The notes: generated from the letters alone by a model not told the origin. A DNA stretch of 64,000 nucleotides from Xiheimicrobium sp052034585 (GCA_052034585.1 JBPOIJ010000057.1:186001-250000); one strand, 5' to 3'; positions 1 to 9,419 are shown, counted from the first letter of the stretch. Program-made: numbers and translations.

Positions 1-2
1 TG

Positions 3-791
3 CGCCCCGGCATCGAGGCGCTCGAGACCGAGGTCCTCACCGCGCCCCGCATCGTCCTTCCCGGGCAGCGCTGGTCGACGGCGCTCGAGGTGCTGCCGCC
101 CAACACGCCCGAGCTGCGGCGGGCCGTCGGCTTCGCGCGCAAGGCCGAACTCCTCTTCGGTCGGCCGTCTCAAGGCCCGGCGCGGCTGCCGATGTCCATC
201 GACGAGCTCGACGACTTCATCGAGAGCTGGCCCGATGGCGTCGCCTCGCTGGAGGCGGTGTGGCAGCGGCTCGTTCGCATCGACGCGACCGGGTCGTTGG
301 TGCGCTTTCTGCGCAAGCGCGCGCGGCGCACCCTCACCACTCCACCGAAGTCGGGCCCGGAGCTGCTGCTCTACTCGGAGTTCTGGCGGACGATGGCCGT
401 CGCGCGGATGGATCAGCTGATCAACGACGTGCTCTCGCCAGTGAGCTGGAAGGAACCGGAGCGCTTCACCGTCTTGCGCTGGCTCTGGCACCGCGAGCAC
501 AACCTCACCCTGGCGCTCGGGCTCGATGGAGGCGCCCGCGATGCGTTGATCGAGCTCGCCGCGACCTTGAGTCAGCTGCCGAGGTCGCTCGACCGCGCGC
601 CGCTGGTGCTGGGTGGGTTGATCCCCGTCGCGAGACAGGCCGATCGCCTGCGCGACACCGACGATTGGAAGCGGGTGCACGACGAGCTGAGCCTGCTGGT
701 GCGGGTCGTGTGGGCCCCGAAACGTCAGCGAATTCCGGAGACGCACGGCTCGCTGGAGGAGCTCGTTCGGGTGCTGCGTGACGCGGGGTGA
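3..791 (+). CDS. Hypothetical protein, 5'-truncated by the window edge
   Basis: The frame is open from the first bases of the window and ends in TGA, so the true start lies outside and the 262 residues seen are the C-terminal part. A GTG at 90 is an in-frame codon, but there is no reason to prefer it as the start. The sequence is Leu/Arg/Glu-rich and looks mostly helical, with aromatic patches (FWRTM, WLWHREHN) and no signal peptide or membrane segment. I do not recognise the family. It converges on the lipoprotein gene that ends 20 bases downstream on the other strand. Confidence 0.6.
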   Translation, partial: RPGIEALETEVLTAPRIVLPGQRWSTALEVLPPNTPELRRAVGFARKAELLFGRPSQGPARLPMSIDELDDFIESWPDGVASLEAVWQRLVRIDATGSLVRFLRKRARRTLTTPPKSGPELLLYSEFWRTMAVARMDQLINDVLSPVSWKEPERFTVLRWLWHREHNLTLALGLDGGARDALIELAATLSQLPRSLDRAPLVLGGLIPVARQADRLRDTDDWKRVHDELSLLVRVVWAPKRQRIPETHGSLEELVRVLRDAG

Positions 792-811
792 GCGCGCGAC
801 CGGCTTCCGGC

Positions 812-1957
812 TCACCGCGGCCGCCGTGCCTCCAACGCTCGCGCTACCACCGCGCTCTCGTTGATCGTCCGCTGACTGAACGCCGACTTCACTCCCACGT
901 AGCCGAACGCTCGCAACGCCTTGGGGTCGTCACCCGCCTCGTCCGCGCGACGAAGCTCGAAGCCCTCCGCGGTGAAGGCGTCGGGGTGCGTGCTCGTGTC
1001 CAACTGAAGCGACCGCTCCGCATGGCTGCGTGCCCGCGAGGCGACGTGGCAGCTCGCGCAGTCGACCGTCTTCGGTGACGAGCGCTCCGGGTGCTCGAGG
1101 CGCAGCGCCGAGGTGATCGCCGAGCTCACCGTCCTCGGGTCCGCCAACCGCAGCGCGCTCTCGCTCAAGAGCGTGTCGAGCCGATCGTCGGGCGCCGCGG
1201 GAAGCAGCGAGCCGTTGCGAAACGTCTCGGTGCCGAACTCCTGAACGCCCTGCACCACCAACGCCGGGAGCCGCGGAATCGGGTCTGGCTGGAGCACCCC
1301 GCGCTCGACGTTGAACGCCCCGAAGCGCCAGAGCGTGCCCGTCGAGTCGACGCTCATGAAGGCCACTCGCGACAACGTGGCGTGACCGCACGCCTCGAGC
1401 ACCATCGCCTTCAGCTTCGCGTGGTACGGGCCATCGAGCCCCTGCCGCCGCAGCACCGGGTGCACGTCGAGCACGCCGTTCGTCATCTCTCCGGCCTGCT
1501 CGTCCATCACGAAGAGCTGCTCCACCACCCTCGAGAAGCGCGCCTCGTCGAGCGTGTAGAACAGGTGCACCGTCGCGTCGCGAGTCGACAGCCGCCCTTG
1601 GTCGACGAACACCGGCTGCGCCACGAGCCGCACCTGCCGCAGACACTCGCCGGTCGCTCCCGGGAAGCACGGGTCGACCCGCACCGACACGATGCGCAGC
1701 TCGCCGAACAGCCCGTCGGCCTTCTGATCAGCCACCAGCAACGGGAGCCCATCGAAGAGATGCCGAGGCAGCAGCGGCCCCATCGCGCCTGCCGTCGAGA
1801 CGGTCAGCATCGCCTCCACCCGCGTCGGCTCGGGCAGCGGCACCAGGAACGAGACGTCGTTGAGGTCGAGGCGCGGACCAGCACGGTCGGGACCGACGGG
1901 CGCCCGCTCAGCGCCGCACCCGGTCAGCAGGAACATCGAGAGCACCCAGCGGCCCAT
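812..1957 (-). CDS. Secreted lipoprotein with a single CxxCH haem-type motif
   Basis: The 381-residue start at 1957 was chosen because it gives a clean lipoprotein signal: Met-Gly-Arg, a hydrophobic run and the lipobox LLTGC within the first 15 residues. An in-frame ATG 60 bases upstream would add a non-signal N-terminus. A CASCH motif near residue 300 matches covalent c-type haem attachment (CxxCH), but no second haem motif or obvious distal Met ligand is seen, so it could also be fortuitous. The protein is predicted to be lipid-anchored in the periplasm or outer membrane. It is last of three leftward genes for exported proteins. The family was not recognised. Confidence 0.75.
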   Translation of the reverse strand: MGRWVLSMFLLTGCGAERAPVGPDRAGPRLDLNDVSFLVPLPEPTRVEAMLTVSTAGAMGPLLPRHLFDGLPLLVADQKADGLFGELRIVSVRVDPCFPGATGECLRQVRLVAQPVFVDQGRLSTRDATVHLFYTLDEARFSRVVEQLFVMDEQAGEMTNGVLDVHPVLRRQGLDGPYHAKLKAMVLEACGHATLSRVAFMSVDSTGTLWRFGAFNVERGVLQPDPIPRLPALVVQGVQEFGTETFRNGSLLPAAPDDRLDTLLSESALRLADPRTVSSAITSALRLEHPERSSPKTVDCASCHVASRARSHAERSLQLDTSTHPDAFTAEGFELRRADEAGDDPKALRAFGYVGVKSAFSQRTINESAVVARALEARRPR

Positions 1958-2065
1958 CACCGCCGCCGTCGCAAGGCGAAGGCCAGTCGGAGCGACCGTC
2001 TCTCTGCATGCTTGCAAGCGCCGACGCGCGTCCGGCCTCAGAATCCCGAGGAGGCTCCGCGAGCT

Positions 2066-4153
2066 TCAGCGGCGCCGACGGCGAGCCAGCACCACCAGCA
2101 CCACGAACAGCAACGGCGCTGCCGGACTCGAGCACGAGCACGTCGGCTGAAACTGGTAGGCGACGGTTCCCCCACCGTCCGTCGAGCCGCCATCCACGTC
2201 GCCGGCATCGGGCCCCGTCGTGCCACCATCGGCGACGACCGGGGTGAAGTGGCGAGCCCGCAGCACGACGCCATCACCCACCACCGCCGGCCACACCACC
2301 ACCGCCTCGCCCGCTGGGTTGGTGGCGACCGCCGCCCGTCCTCGCAGTCGTGACCCGCTCGAGTCGAGGCGATGGAGCCGGGGAGCCGCGTCGTCTTCGA
2401 CGATGGCCGACCCGAGCCCGTCCTCGTCTTCCCAGATGACGATCCACCCGTTCGGGAGCGGCGCGAGGTGCACGTCACGCGGCACGGCCCCGGTGGACAC
2501 GAGGTGCCGCGTCGCCGACCCCAACGTCGACACCACGATGGCGGCAGGTTCGGCGGTCGCCAAGCCGAACTCGGTCGGCTCGAGGAGTGGTCGACCGGCG
2601 ACGCACGCGTCGGTCGCGGCGAGCGGCGAACCAGCGTCTTCGGGGAGCTCCCCGTCGGCGAAGGTCACCAACCTCGCTTCACCACCCACCCTCCGAGTCA
2701 CCGCGAACTGGCCCGCTGCCCACGCGGCGCACCGCACGCTTCCAGCCTGGCGCGTCGTGATGGGCATCTGCCCCGGGCGGAGGAGCTGCTCTTCGTGAGT
2801 CCCCACCACTGGCGCCTTCCACGCGAGAATCGTCGTTCGGCCGGCTGCGCCGCTCTCGAGCTCGGTGTCCACCGGCAGCACTGTATTGAGGTTCGGAAGC
2901 TCGGGAGGCAGATACGAGACGACGGCCTGGTTCCCACCTGCGCCGTAGAGCATGAACAACGAGCCGCTCGGGTGCTGCAACAGCCGAGGCCAGACGACCG
3001 GCGGGAGCGGGGTCACGGTCACCGTCAACGGCTCCAGCTCCACTGTGCCCACCACGCCCCACCAGGCGTTCGTTCGGTGCTCTGCGGCCACTGCCCAGCG
3101 GCCGTTGCTCCACGCGATGGAAGGCCGACGCTGCAACCCGTGCGACTCGGACACCCGCACCGGCCCCGTGCTCGACGTCAGGTTCGCGAACGGGAGCGCG
3201 AAGAGCTCACCCGAGCTGGCGCGAACGAGCGCGACGCCCCCGTCTCCACGCGCGGCCTCGGTGACCCCGGCCGCCGTTCCCAACAACCCGAGCGACCTCG
3301 GTGCCGCGCCCGGCCACCACAGCGCGACCGCCCCTGCGCCAGTCTCCGCCAGCGCGACCGGACTGCCCACGTTCGTCGCGAAGAGCTGCCCTCGAAAGGG
3401 CCCCGCGCTCCGTCCGGTGCCCTGCTCGACGAGGTTGCCGCTCGACGAGAGAACGAAGAGCACGGGCTGTCGGTTCGGCTCTTGGGCGTACGCGAAGGCC
3501 TCGCCCTCGACCGAGAACTCGAGCAGCCCGTCCTTGCGCGACTCGATGCCGCCGTCGAAGAAGGCCCCGACGTAGAGCGCGCCTCCAACCTCGATCCCCG
3601 AGGCGCGCGTTCCGCGACCGCCGAACGTCAGCGCCGCCCCGTTCGCCTCGACGCCGACGAGCCGGTCGACCGCCGCCTCCCACAGCACCAGCGCGTTCCC
3701 CAGCGAGGGGCGGGCGATGACGACCGGGCCGCTCGCGCCCGCGTCGCCGGTCAGCGTCAGGCCGCACTCCTGCCCCGCCCAGCCTCCGTCGGCGTTCCGA
3801 ATCGTGAGCGAGATTCGATCGAGCTGTGCGCTGTGGCGCCAGGCGAGCCCGAGCCGGCCGAACCAGGCGAGCGAGGGCGCCGTCGCCGGAGACTTCTGCT
3901 GGCAGATCAACTCCGCCGGCCCACCGCCGAGCGTCCGCAGCCAGAGATCCGAGATGAGCAGGTCACTCGGCGCCGAGGAGAGCGCCTCTGCGCGGCGGCG
4001 ATCGGTCCAGGCGACCACGACTCCACCCGGCGTCGTCGCGACTCCCACCGGCGTGGCGTCGACCTCGACGCTCGTCGGCTGCGAGGGAAACTCCAACACC
4101 GGACCCAGGTGTTCCGCACCACCGAGAACGACCATCAGCAGCGCGTGCACCAT
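2066..4153 (-). CDS. Cell-surface protein with MYXO-CTERM-type sorting tail
   Basis: This is a 695-residue protein with a short hydrophobic N-terminus and a long body of alternating beta-like segments containing WTDRR, AWSNGRW and FGLATAEP, which looks like a beta-propeller or repeated-sheet fold. A low-complexity linker (DAGDVDGGSTDGG) precedes the last 26 residues: the Cys-Ser-Cys-Ser-Ser cluster, a hydrophobic helix and five arginines. This is the layout of the myxobacterial MYXO-CTERM tail, which is processed by a rhombosortase-like (myxosortase) system for surface display. Function is otherwise unknown. A TAAGCT hexamer 8 bases before the ATG suggests its own promoter. Confidence 0.8.
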   Translation of the reverse strand: MVHALLMVVLGGAEHLGPVLEFPSQPTSVEVDATPVGVATTPGGVVVAWTDRRRAEALSSAPSDLLISDLWLRTLGGGPAELICQQKSPATAPSLAWFGRLGLAWRHSAQLDRISLTIRNADGGWAGQECGLTLTGDAGASGPVVIARPSLGNALVLWEAAVDRLVGVEANGAALTFGGRGTRASGIEVGGALYVGAFFDGGIESRKDGLLEFSVEGEAFAYAQEPNRQPVLFVLSSSGNLVEQGTGRSAGPFRGQLFATNVGSPVALAETGAGAVALWWPGAAPRSLGLLGTAAGVTEAARGDGGVALVRASSGELFALPFANLTSSTGPVRVSESHGLQRRPSIAWSNGRWAVAAEHRTNAWWGVVGTVELEPLTVTVTPLPPVVWPRLLQHPSGSLFMLYGAGGNQAVVSYLPPELPNLNTVLPVDTELESGAAGRTTILAWKAPVVGTHEEQLLRPGQMPITTRQAGSVRCAAWAAGQFAVTRRVGGEARLVTFADGELPEDAGSPLAATDACVAGRPLLEPTEFGLATAEPAAIVVSTLGSATRHLVSTGAVPRDVHLAPLPNGWIVIWEDEDGLGSAIVEDDAAPRLHRLDSSGSRLRGRAAVATNPAGEAVVVWPAVVGDGVVLRARHFTPVVADGGTTGPDAGDVDGGSTDGGGTVAYQFQPTCSCSSPAAPLLFVVLVVLARRRRR

Positions 4154-4161
4154 CGGCGCTC

Positions 4162-4167
4162 AGCTTA
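4162..4167 (-). promoter_or_regulatory. Candidate -10 element for the MYXO-CTERM protein gene
   Basis: TAAGCT (TAnnnT) ends 8 bases before the ATG at 4153, and no Shine-Dalgarno sequence lies between. This fits a leaderless or very short leader transcript. No convincing -35 was found. Confidence 0.3.
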
Positions 4168-4211
4168 TTCCCTCGACCGTTCGCGCGGAAATGCAGCGCC
4201 CCAGCGCGCGC

Positions 4212-5642
4212 TCACACGGAATAGGTCTTGTCGAACAGCACCGCGCCCTGACCGTCGTGAAACACCACCCGGACCTCGCCCCGCGAGGGGTCGCAGTGAA
4301 AGACGGCGTAGTTGTTCTCACCGCTCGCGAAGTCCCACCTCGGGGTCGAGAGCAGCCGGAAGAGCTGGTTCGCGGTCTGCGCGCCCGGCCCGACGAGCAC
4401 CTCGAGAGCGCGGCTGCCCACGCCGCTCGGCGCCACCCTGCCAGCGCTCGCGAAGTGATGGTCGCCGCTCACCCAGAGCACCCCAGTGAGGCGCTGGTCG
4501 TCGATGAACTGCAGCAGCTCGAGCCGTTGCTTCCGGTAGACGACCCACGCGTCGGTGTTGAAGGCCGAGAAGCCGAAGTCGGTGATGGGCACCGAGTTCA
4601 TGATCAGCTTGATCCGGCAAGGGCTCGCCATGAGCGCGCTCTGGAGCCAGGCGAGCTGCGCGGGGCTCACCAGCTCCTGGTTGGCGGTCAGCAGGGTGGA
4701 GGGCTTTCGTTCTCCGCGAGTGTCGAGCACGAAGAGCTCCACCGCGTCGCCCCAGCGAAACGAGCGCCAGAGCCGGTTCGGGTCGACGGTGCTGCGCCGA
4801 AAAGGGAGCGCTTCGAAGAAGGCAGCCCGTGCAGCCTGGAGCTTCGCGGCGGAGATGGTCTCGGGGTTGAAGTTGTTGTCGACCTCGTGGTCGTCCCAGG
4901 TCGCGACGATGGAGGTGCTCGCGCGCAGCCGACGATAGGCCTCGCGGGAGAGGCTCGCCGCCCACTTCTGCCGGTACTCCGCCTGGGTGTCGGCGCCGTC
5001 GTTGTACGAGGTGTCTCCGAGGAGGAGGAAGGCGGTCAGGTCGTCGCGCGAGCCGGCATGGAGGAGCGGCGCGGCGCTGCCGGTGCTCGTACAGGAACAG
5101 GCCCCGAAGACGAGCGGCTCCGACCGACCCGGCGCGAGCGCAGCCCGAAACCGGCCGATGGCGCTGCGCTGCCGAAGGGTGCCCACCTGCTCGATGAACG
5201 CGTAGCGATACCGTTCTCCAGCGACGAGCTGCTGCACCTCGAGCTGCACGAAGCCGCCGTCACCCGCGGTCAGCGCCACGTCGGCGACCAGCTCGGCGTA
5301 GCTCGTGCCTTCCATGCGCCACACCACGAGGCGCAGCGGCGAGTGGCCGTCGTAGCGCGTGCCGAGAATGACGCGGTCGACCAGCACGTCGCCCGAGGCG
5401 ATGCCGAAGGCGAAGTTCGACGACTCCGTCCACCCCTCTGGCGACTCGACCGGCCGCCCCGCGTCCTCCGCGCCGGCGTCGACGCCCGCATCGACGCCCG
5501 CGTCCAGCTCGCCCGCGTCGAACGCTGACCCGCCATCGACCTCGCCGACTGGCGCCTCCAGCACGGTGCCGAGCTTCGGTTGCCCGCACGCCCACGCGCC
5601 GCCGACCGCCACCACCTCGAGGAATCGTCGTCGAGTCGTCAC
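4212..5642 (-). CDS. PhoD-like alkaline phosphatase/phosphodiesterase, Tat-exported
   Basis: This 476-residue metallophosphoesterase belongs to the PhoD family. The GTG at 5642 gives an N-terminus with a twin-arginine motif (TTRRRFLEV), followed by a hydrophobic stretch ending in Cys19, possibly lipidated. An Asp/Ala/Gly linker (about 36-62) leads to an Ig-like N-terminal domain and then the catalytic domain. Metal-binding motifs are LLGDTSYND (Asp210), WDDHEVDNN (249-257) and SGDHH (392-396). PhoD enzymes hydrolyse phosphomono- and diesters outside the cytoplasm. A GTG six codons upstream is possible, but it overlaps the TAGGAC promoter-like hexamer, so the downstream start is preferred. The protein probably acts in the periplasm. 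Confidence 0.9.
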   Translation of the reverse strand: MTTRRRFLEVVAVGGAWACGQPKLGTVLEAPVGEVDGGSAFDAGELDAGVDAGVDAGAEDAGRPVESPEGWTESSNFAFGIASGDVLVDRVILGTRYDGHSPLRLVVWRMEGTSYAELVADVALTAGDGGFVQLEVQQLVAGERYRYAFIEQVGTLRQRSAIGRFRAALAPGRSEPLVFGACSCTSTGSAAPLLHAGSRDDLTAFLLLGDTSYNDGADTQAEYRQKWAASLSREAYRRLRASTSIVATWDDHEVDNNFNPETISAAKLQAARAAFFEALPFRRSTVDPNRLWRSFRWGDAVELFVLDTRGERKPSTLLTANQELVSPAQLAWLQSALMASPCRIKLIMNSVPITDFGFSAFNTDAWVVYRKQRLELLQFIDDQRLTGVLWVSGDHHFASAGRVAPSGVGSRALEVLVGPGAQTANQLFRLLSTPRWDFASGENNYAVFHCDPSRGEVRVVFHDGQGAVLFDKTYSV

Positions 5643-5650
5643 CCGGCGGC

Positions 5651-5656
5651 GTCCTA
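5651..5656 (-). promoter_or_regulatory. Candidate extended -10 for the phoD-like gene
   Basis: GTGC-TAGGAC has the extended -10 form (TG-n-TA) and sits 8 bases upstream of the GTG at 5642, with no ribosome binding site between. This supports leaderless transcription from that start. Confidence 0.35.
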
Positions 5657-5765
5657 GCACGGCGTGGCGAAGGACCGAACCGAGCGGTCATGACATTTCC
5701 GCTCGACTGTTCGAGGCAACCTCAGGCCACCAGGCGGCGCTCGAGCTCGTCTCGCGGCCGGTCGC

Positions 5766-6785
5766 TCATCGCTTCTTCGGGTCCATCACGAGCACCGTGC
5801 TCTCGTCGTCGTCGTCCTCGAGGGCGTGACCTTCTGGCTCGGTGGGCTCGACGGGCTTCTTCGGCTCGGGAGGCTTCTTCGGAGCGAGGGCGACGGTGCG
5901 CTCGTCGTCGTCGTCTCCGCTCGCGTCGGGTTCGACCACCGTCGAGTCGACGTCTTCGTCCTGGGCCAGCTTGAGCGACACCAGCGCCTCGAACGCGTTC
6001 GACGGGCGACGGGCGGCGTCCTTCTGGAGCAGGCTGGCGACCCAGCGCGCGAGCGGCTCGGGCGCGTCGGTGCGCAGCGTCTTCACCGACGGCGGCACGG
6101 TCTTCAGGTGATTGAGGGCGAGGTCGGCCATGTTGCCGTACTTGAAGACCGGCTGGCCGACGAGGAGCAGCCAGGCCACGCAGCCGACCGCGTAACAATC
6201 GCTCTGGAGCAGCACCGTGCCGCCGAGCTGTTCCGGGCTCATGAAGCCGAGGCTGCCGACGGTGAACTCAGGAGACGTGAAGCGCTCCCGATTCGCGCGA
6301 TGGGCGACGCCGAAGTCGAGCAGCTTCACCCGCCGCCCATCGGGGCCGACCGAGATGAAGACGTTGGTGGGCTTGAGGTCGCGGTGCACCACGCCCACCT
6401 TGTGCGCCGCGGCCAGCGCTTCGAGCAGCCCACCGAGCAGCCAATAGACGTCGGCGATGGCCAAGGGGTGGTTGCGGCGCAGGTACTCCTGGAGTGATTC
6501 GCCCTCGAGCAACTCCATCACCAGATAGGGACGCCCGTCGGGCAGCACGTTCGCGCCGAAGATGTCGACGATGGCCGGGTGCCGAATCGCGTTCACCACC
6601 CGCGCCTCTTCGAGCAGCCGCTTCGCCTCGACCTCCGCTTCCGCCGCCGTGTTGCGCATCACCTTGATGGCGACCCGTTTGCCGATGGCTGGGTGCACTG
6701 CTTCGTAGACCTCTCCCATGGCGCCCGAGCCGAGCGGGCGCACGACCTCGTACTCCCCGACGCGGGTGCCTTTGGTGAGCGGCAT
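5766..6785 (-). CDS. Cytosolic Hanks-type Ser/Thr protein kinase
   Basis: Starting at ATG 6785 the protein has 339 residues and the kinase domain begins at residue 9. The glycine loop is GSGAMG (19-24), the ATP-binding Lys is 41, the catalytic loop HRDLKPTN begins at 134, DFG is at 157-159 and the activation segment is GSLGFMSPEQL. All catalytic residues are present. After the kinase domain (about residue 270) comes an acidic/basic low-complexity tail with DDDD-ERTV and DDDD-ESTV repeats and no membrane helix, so it is soluble, unlike the second kinase in this window. The ESTV/ERTV segments could be autophosphorylation or FHA-docking sites (inference). Substrate unknown. Confidence 0.93.
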   Translation of the reverse strand: MPLTKGTRVGEYEVVRPLGSGAMGEVYEAVHPAIGKRVAIKVMRNTAAEAEVEAKRLLEEARVVNAIRHPAIVDIFGANVLPDGRPYLVMELLEGESLQEYLRRNHPLAIADVYWLLGGLLEALAAAHKVGVVHRDLKPTNVFISVGPDGRRVKLLDFGVAHRANRERFTSPEFTVGSLGFMSPEQLGGTVLLQSDCYAVGCVAWLLLVGQPVFKYGNMADLALNHLKTVPPSVKTLRTDAPEPLARWVASLLQKDAARRPSNAFEALVSLKLAQDEDVDSTVVEPDASGDDDDERTVALAPKKPPEPKKPVEPTEPEGHALEDDDDESTVLVMDPKKR

Positions 6786-6968
6786 CGAGGTGATCAACTT
6801 ACTCCATCGACTCGAGCCGGAGGTCGATTTCGGGGACGGCGGAACGCCCCCCTCGGGCGAAGGGCGCACGGCGACGAAGCGAGCGCGCTGGCGGGAGACC
6901 GAGTGCCCGGGCTCGAATGCAGGCCGTGACGTCTTCCGTCGGCTCGCGGCAGCCGTCCTCGTCGGCGC

Positions 6969-8447
6969 TCAGAAGCGGTCGTCGGTCGGCACCTGCAGCG
7001 CGGTCACCGGCGGAGTGATGTTCACCGTCGCCTGCGACGAGGGCAGCGCGGGCAGAATCACCGTGAAGCGGCTGCCCCGGTTGATCTCGCTCGCCACCCG
7101 CACCACCCCGCCATGGCCTTCAGCGAAGCTCTTCACGATGGCGAGGCCGATGCCCGCGCCCCCGAACTCGCGCGTCGACGACGAGTCCACCTGGTAGAAG
7201 CTCTGGAAGATCTTGTCGAACTGATCCGCCGGAATGCCGACGCCCGAGTCCTCGACGATGATCCGGTAGCCCTGGGCGTTGATGTCCGGCTGGTGAGCGA
7301 GCTCGGTGAGGAGCACCCGCACGGTGCCGCCCTTCGGAGTGAACTTCACCGCGTTGGTGAGCAGGTTGGTGACGACCTGTCGGAGCCGGTCGCGATCGCC
7401 GGTCACCTGGAACGAGCGCTGCGGCAGCTTCGCCTCGAGGATGACGCCCTTCTTCTGCGACTGGGGCTTGAGGCTCGAGACCGAGGAATTGATCAGCTCC
7501 AGCGGATCCATCGGCTCGAAGGTCAGCCGCACCTTGCCCGCTTCGATCTGCGAGATGTCGAGGATGCTGCTGATCAGCTTCAAGAGCGTCTCGCCCTTGT
7601 CCATGATCGTCTTCACGTAGTCGACCTGCTCGCCGTTGAGCTGCCCGGCGAGGCCCTCGGCCAACATCTCGGAGTAGCCGATGATGCTGGTGAGCGGGGT
7701 GCGCAGCTCGTGGCTCACCGTGGCGAGGAAGGCGCTCTTGAGGCGGTCGAGCTCCTTCAGCTTGGTGTTCATGTCCTCGAGCTTGCGGTTGCGCTCTTCG
7801 AGCTCGCGGTTCTGCTCGAGCGTCGCCTCGATGTGCAGCTGCGAGGTGAGGAACATCTTCTGCCCGGCGAAGAGCATCGTCTGCAACAGCCCGGCGAAGT
7901 GCAGCAACACCCGGGCGATGGTGCTCTCGGGCGCACGGCGCACCTTCTCGACGAACTTCTTCGCGTTCGCCGCGTCGAAGCCCTCGGCGACGTCGGTGAG
8001 CGAGGCCGGGGGGAAGTTGCCCAGGTCTTCCGGGAAGAACGGGCCGAAGACGACCCGGCCGAGCGTGTCGCCCTCCCAGAGGATGGGGAGGATGATGTAC
8101 CGCAGCCCGGTGAAGCACGGCACCGTCACCACGCCCCTGGCCCGCGGCGTGTCGCCCGGCTCGAGCACCGGCAGCCGCGCGCCGTGGCTCAAGGCGACCG
8201 GCCCGTCCTTCACCCGGCCCACCGTCGAGGTGCAGCGCCGCCGGCCCTCGGGGAAGCTGAAGACGTAGCCGCAGAAGTCGCCGTTGCCGACCTTGATGTC
8301 GGCCAGCTTGGCGCCCTTGTCGTCGAACACCTTGATGCCGACCTTGTAGAGCTCGACGAAGCCCTTCACCACGTCGGTGAAGGACTCGCTGTCGAGGAGC
8401 TCGGTCAGCGAGATGCGACGCTGGAGGACGGACTCCCCTTTCCTCAC
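6969..8447 (-). CDS. PocR-domain sensor histidine kinase
   Basis: The protein has 492 residues. Residues 12-200 form a PocR-type ligand-binding domain with conserved cysteines (DFCGYVF, RRRC, PCFTGL). A coiled-coil linker follows at about 205-240. The dimerisation/phosphoacceptor motif is SHELRTPLTS with His246, and the ATPase domain has the N box NLLTNAVKF, G1 DSGVGIP (400-406) and G2 GGAGIGLAI (429-437). No membrane segment is present, so it is a cytosolic sensor, and no receiver domain or response regulator is adjacent. Its ATG overlaps the stop of the upstream MglA-like GTPase gene by four bases, so the two proteins are made together and probably share a pathway. Confidence 0.92.
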   Translation of the reverse strand: MRKGESVLQRRISLTELLDSESFTDVVKGFVELYKVGIKVFDDKGAKLADIKVGNGDFCGYVFSFPEGRRRCTSTVGRVKDGPVALSHGARLPVLEPGDTPRARGVVTVPCFTGLRYIILPILWEGDTLGRVVFGPFFPEDLGNFPPASLTDVAEGFDAANAKKFVEKVRRAPESTIARVLLHFAGLLQTMLFAGQKMFLTSQLHIEATLEQNRELEERNRKLEDMNTKLKELDRLKSAFLATVSHELRTPLTSIIGYSEMLAEGLAGQLNGEQVDYVKTIMDKGETLLKLISSILDISQIEAGKVRLTFEPMDPLELINSSVSSLKPQSQKKGVILEAKLPQRSFQVTGDRDRLRQVVTNLLTNAVKFTPKGGTVRVLLTELAHQPDINAQGYRIIVEDSGVGIPADQFDKIFQSFYQVDSSSTREFGGAGIGLAIVKSFAEGHGGVVRVASEINRGSRFTVILPALPSSQATVNITPPVTALQVPTDDRF

Positions 8448-9145
8448 GTCTTCCCCTTCGGCGGCAACACCTTCTCGAGCTCGGTGCCGGTGGTGTCGAT
8501 GTTCTGGAAGACCTGGGTGAGGAACTCGCGCTCGGTGAGCCCGATGTTCTTGGTGAGGCCGGCGCGCGCGTCGAGGCTCCGGTACGCCGCCTGGAGCACC
8601 GCGTAGAGCGTCTCGAGCACCCCGACGCCTCGAATCGCGATCGCCCCGACGACCGGCTCCTTTCCCTTCTTGCGCGCCTCTTCGATCTCGGCGTCGGTGC
8701 GGGTGTCGGGCAGATCGCGCTTGTTGAACTGAATGACGATGGGCACCTGCGCCGGGTCGAGCCCGTTCTCCCGCATGTTCTCGTTGAGGTTCTTCCAGTA
8801 GCTGTTGTTCTCCGGCGAGGCGCTGCGGCGGCTGTCGGCGATGAAGGCCACCGCGTCGGCGCCCTGCAACACGATGCGCCGGGTGGCGTTGTGAATGACC
8901 TGCCCGGGCACGGTGAAGAGCTTCACCTTCACCTTGAAGCCCGAGGCGGTGTTGAAGAACACCGGCAAGAGGTCGAAGAAGAGGGTGCGATCGTCGTGGG
9001 TCTCGACCGTGAGGAGCCTGCCGCGCACGTCTGGCGTGGTGCGCTGGTGAATCATCTGCAAGTTGGTCGTTTTCCCCGACAACCCGGGCCCGTAGTAGAC
9101 GATCTTGACCGTCAGCTCGCGCTGGGCGTGGTTGAGTTGCACCAC
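8444..9145 (-). CDS. MglA/Rho-like small GTPase
   Basis: A GTG start at 9145 gives 233 residues beginning MVQLNHAQREL, the usual N-terminus of bacterial MglA-family GTPases. Upstream in-frame codons give a Pro/Arg-rich extension unlike the family. The P-loop is GPGLSGKTT (19-27), the switch II motif is VPGQ (79-82) in place of the Ras-type DxxG, as in MglA-type proteins, and the guanine-specificity motif is NKRD (141-144). MglA-like GTPases control polarity and gliding in myxobacteria, and many paralogues have unknown roles. This one is translationally coupled to a PocR-type histidine kinase and has no adjacent MglB/roadblock gene, so it is not simply the mglBA pair. Confidence 0.9.
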   Translation of the reverse strand: MVQLNHAQRELTVKIVYYGPGLSGKTTNLQMIHQRTTPDVRGRLLTVETHDDRTLFFDLLPVFFNTASGFKVKVKLFTVPGQVIHNATRRIVLQGADAVAFIADSRRSASPENNSYWKNLNENMRENGLDPAQVPIVIQFNKRDLPDTRTDAEIEEARKKGKEPVVGAIAIRGVGVLETLYAVLQAAYRSLDARAGLTKNIGLTEREFLTQVFQNIDTTGTELEKVLPPKGKT

Positions 9146-9419
9146 TGAAGTGTGCCGCTGAACGCCCACTGCGTCACGTCTTTCAGCGCTTGCCTCTCGA
9201 TCGGGCCGCGGTCGGCTGATCAGCTCGGCGACGCGAGCCAGGCCAGGTCCATCGCGCTTCCTGCCCACTCGCGAGTCCTCGGCGCCGAGACCCACACTCG
9301 GAGGAAAGGTGCGAGTGAATCGACGCTTTTTGAAATTTGGTGCTGTGCAGTCCGTTCATCGAGATGGTTAGGATCAACCCTGGCCGAGCCGCACGCTTCC
9401 GCGTTACGAAGGAGAGGCG

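Noticed and set aside
2010..2019. Palindrome GCTTGCAAGC upstream of the CxxCH lipoprotein gene
   Set aside because: Ten-base palindromes are expected about 60 times in a window this size, and there is no further support.
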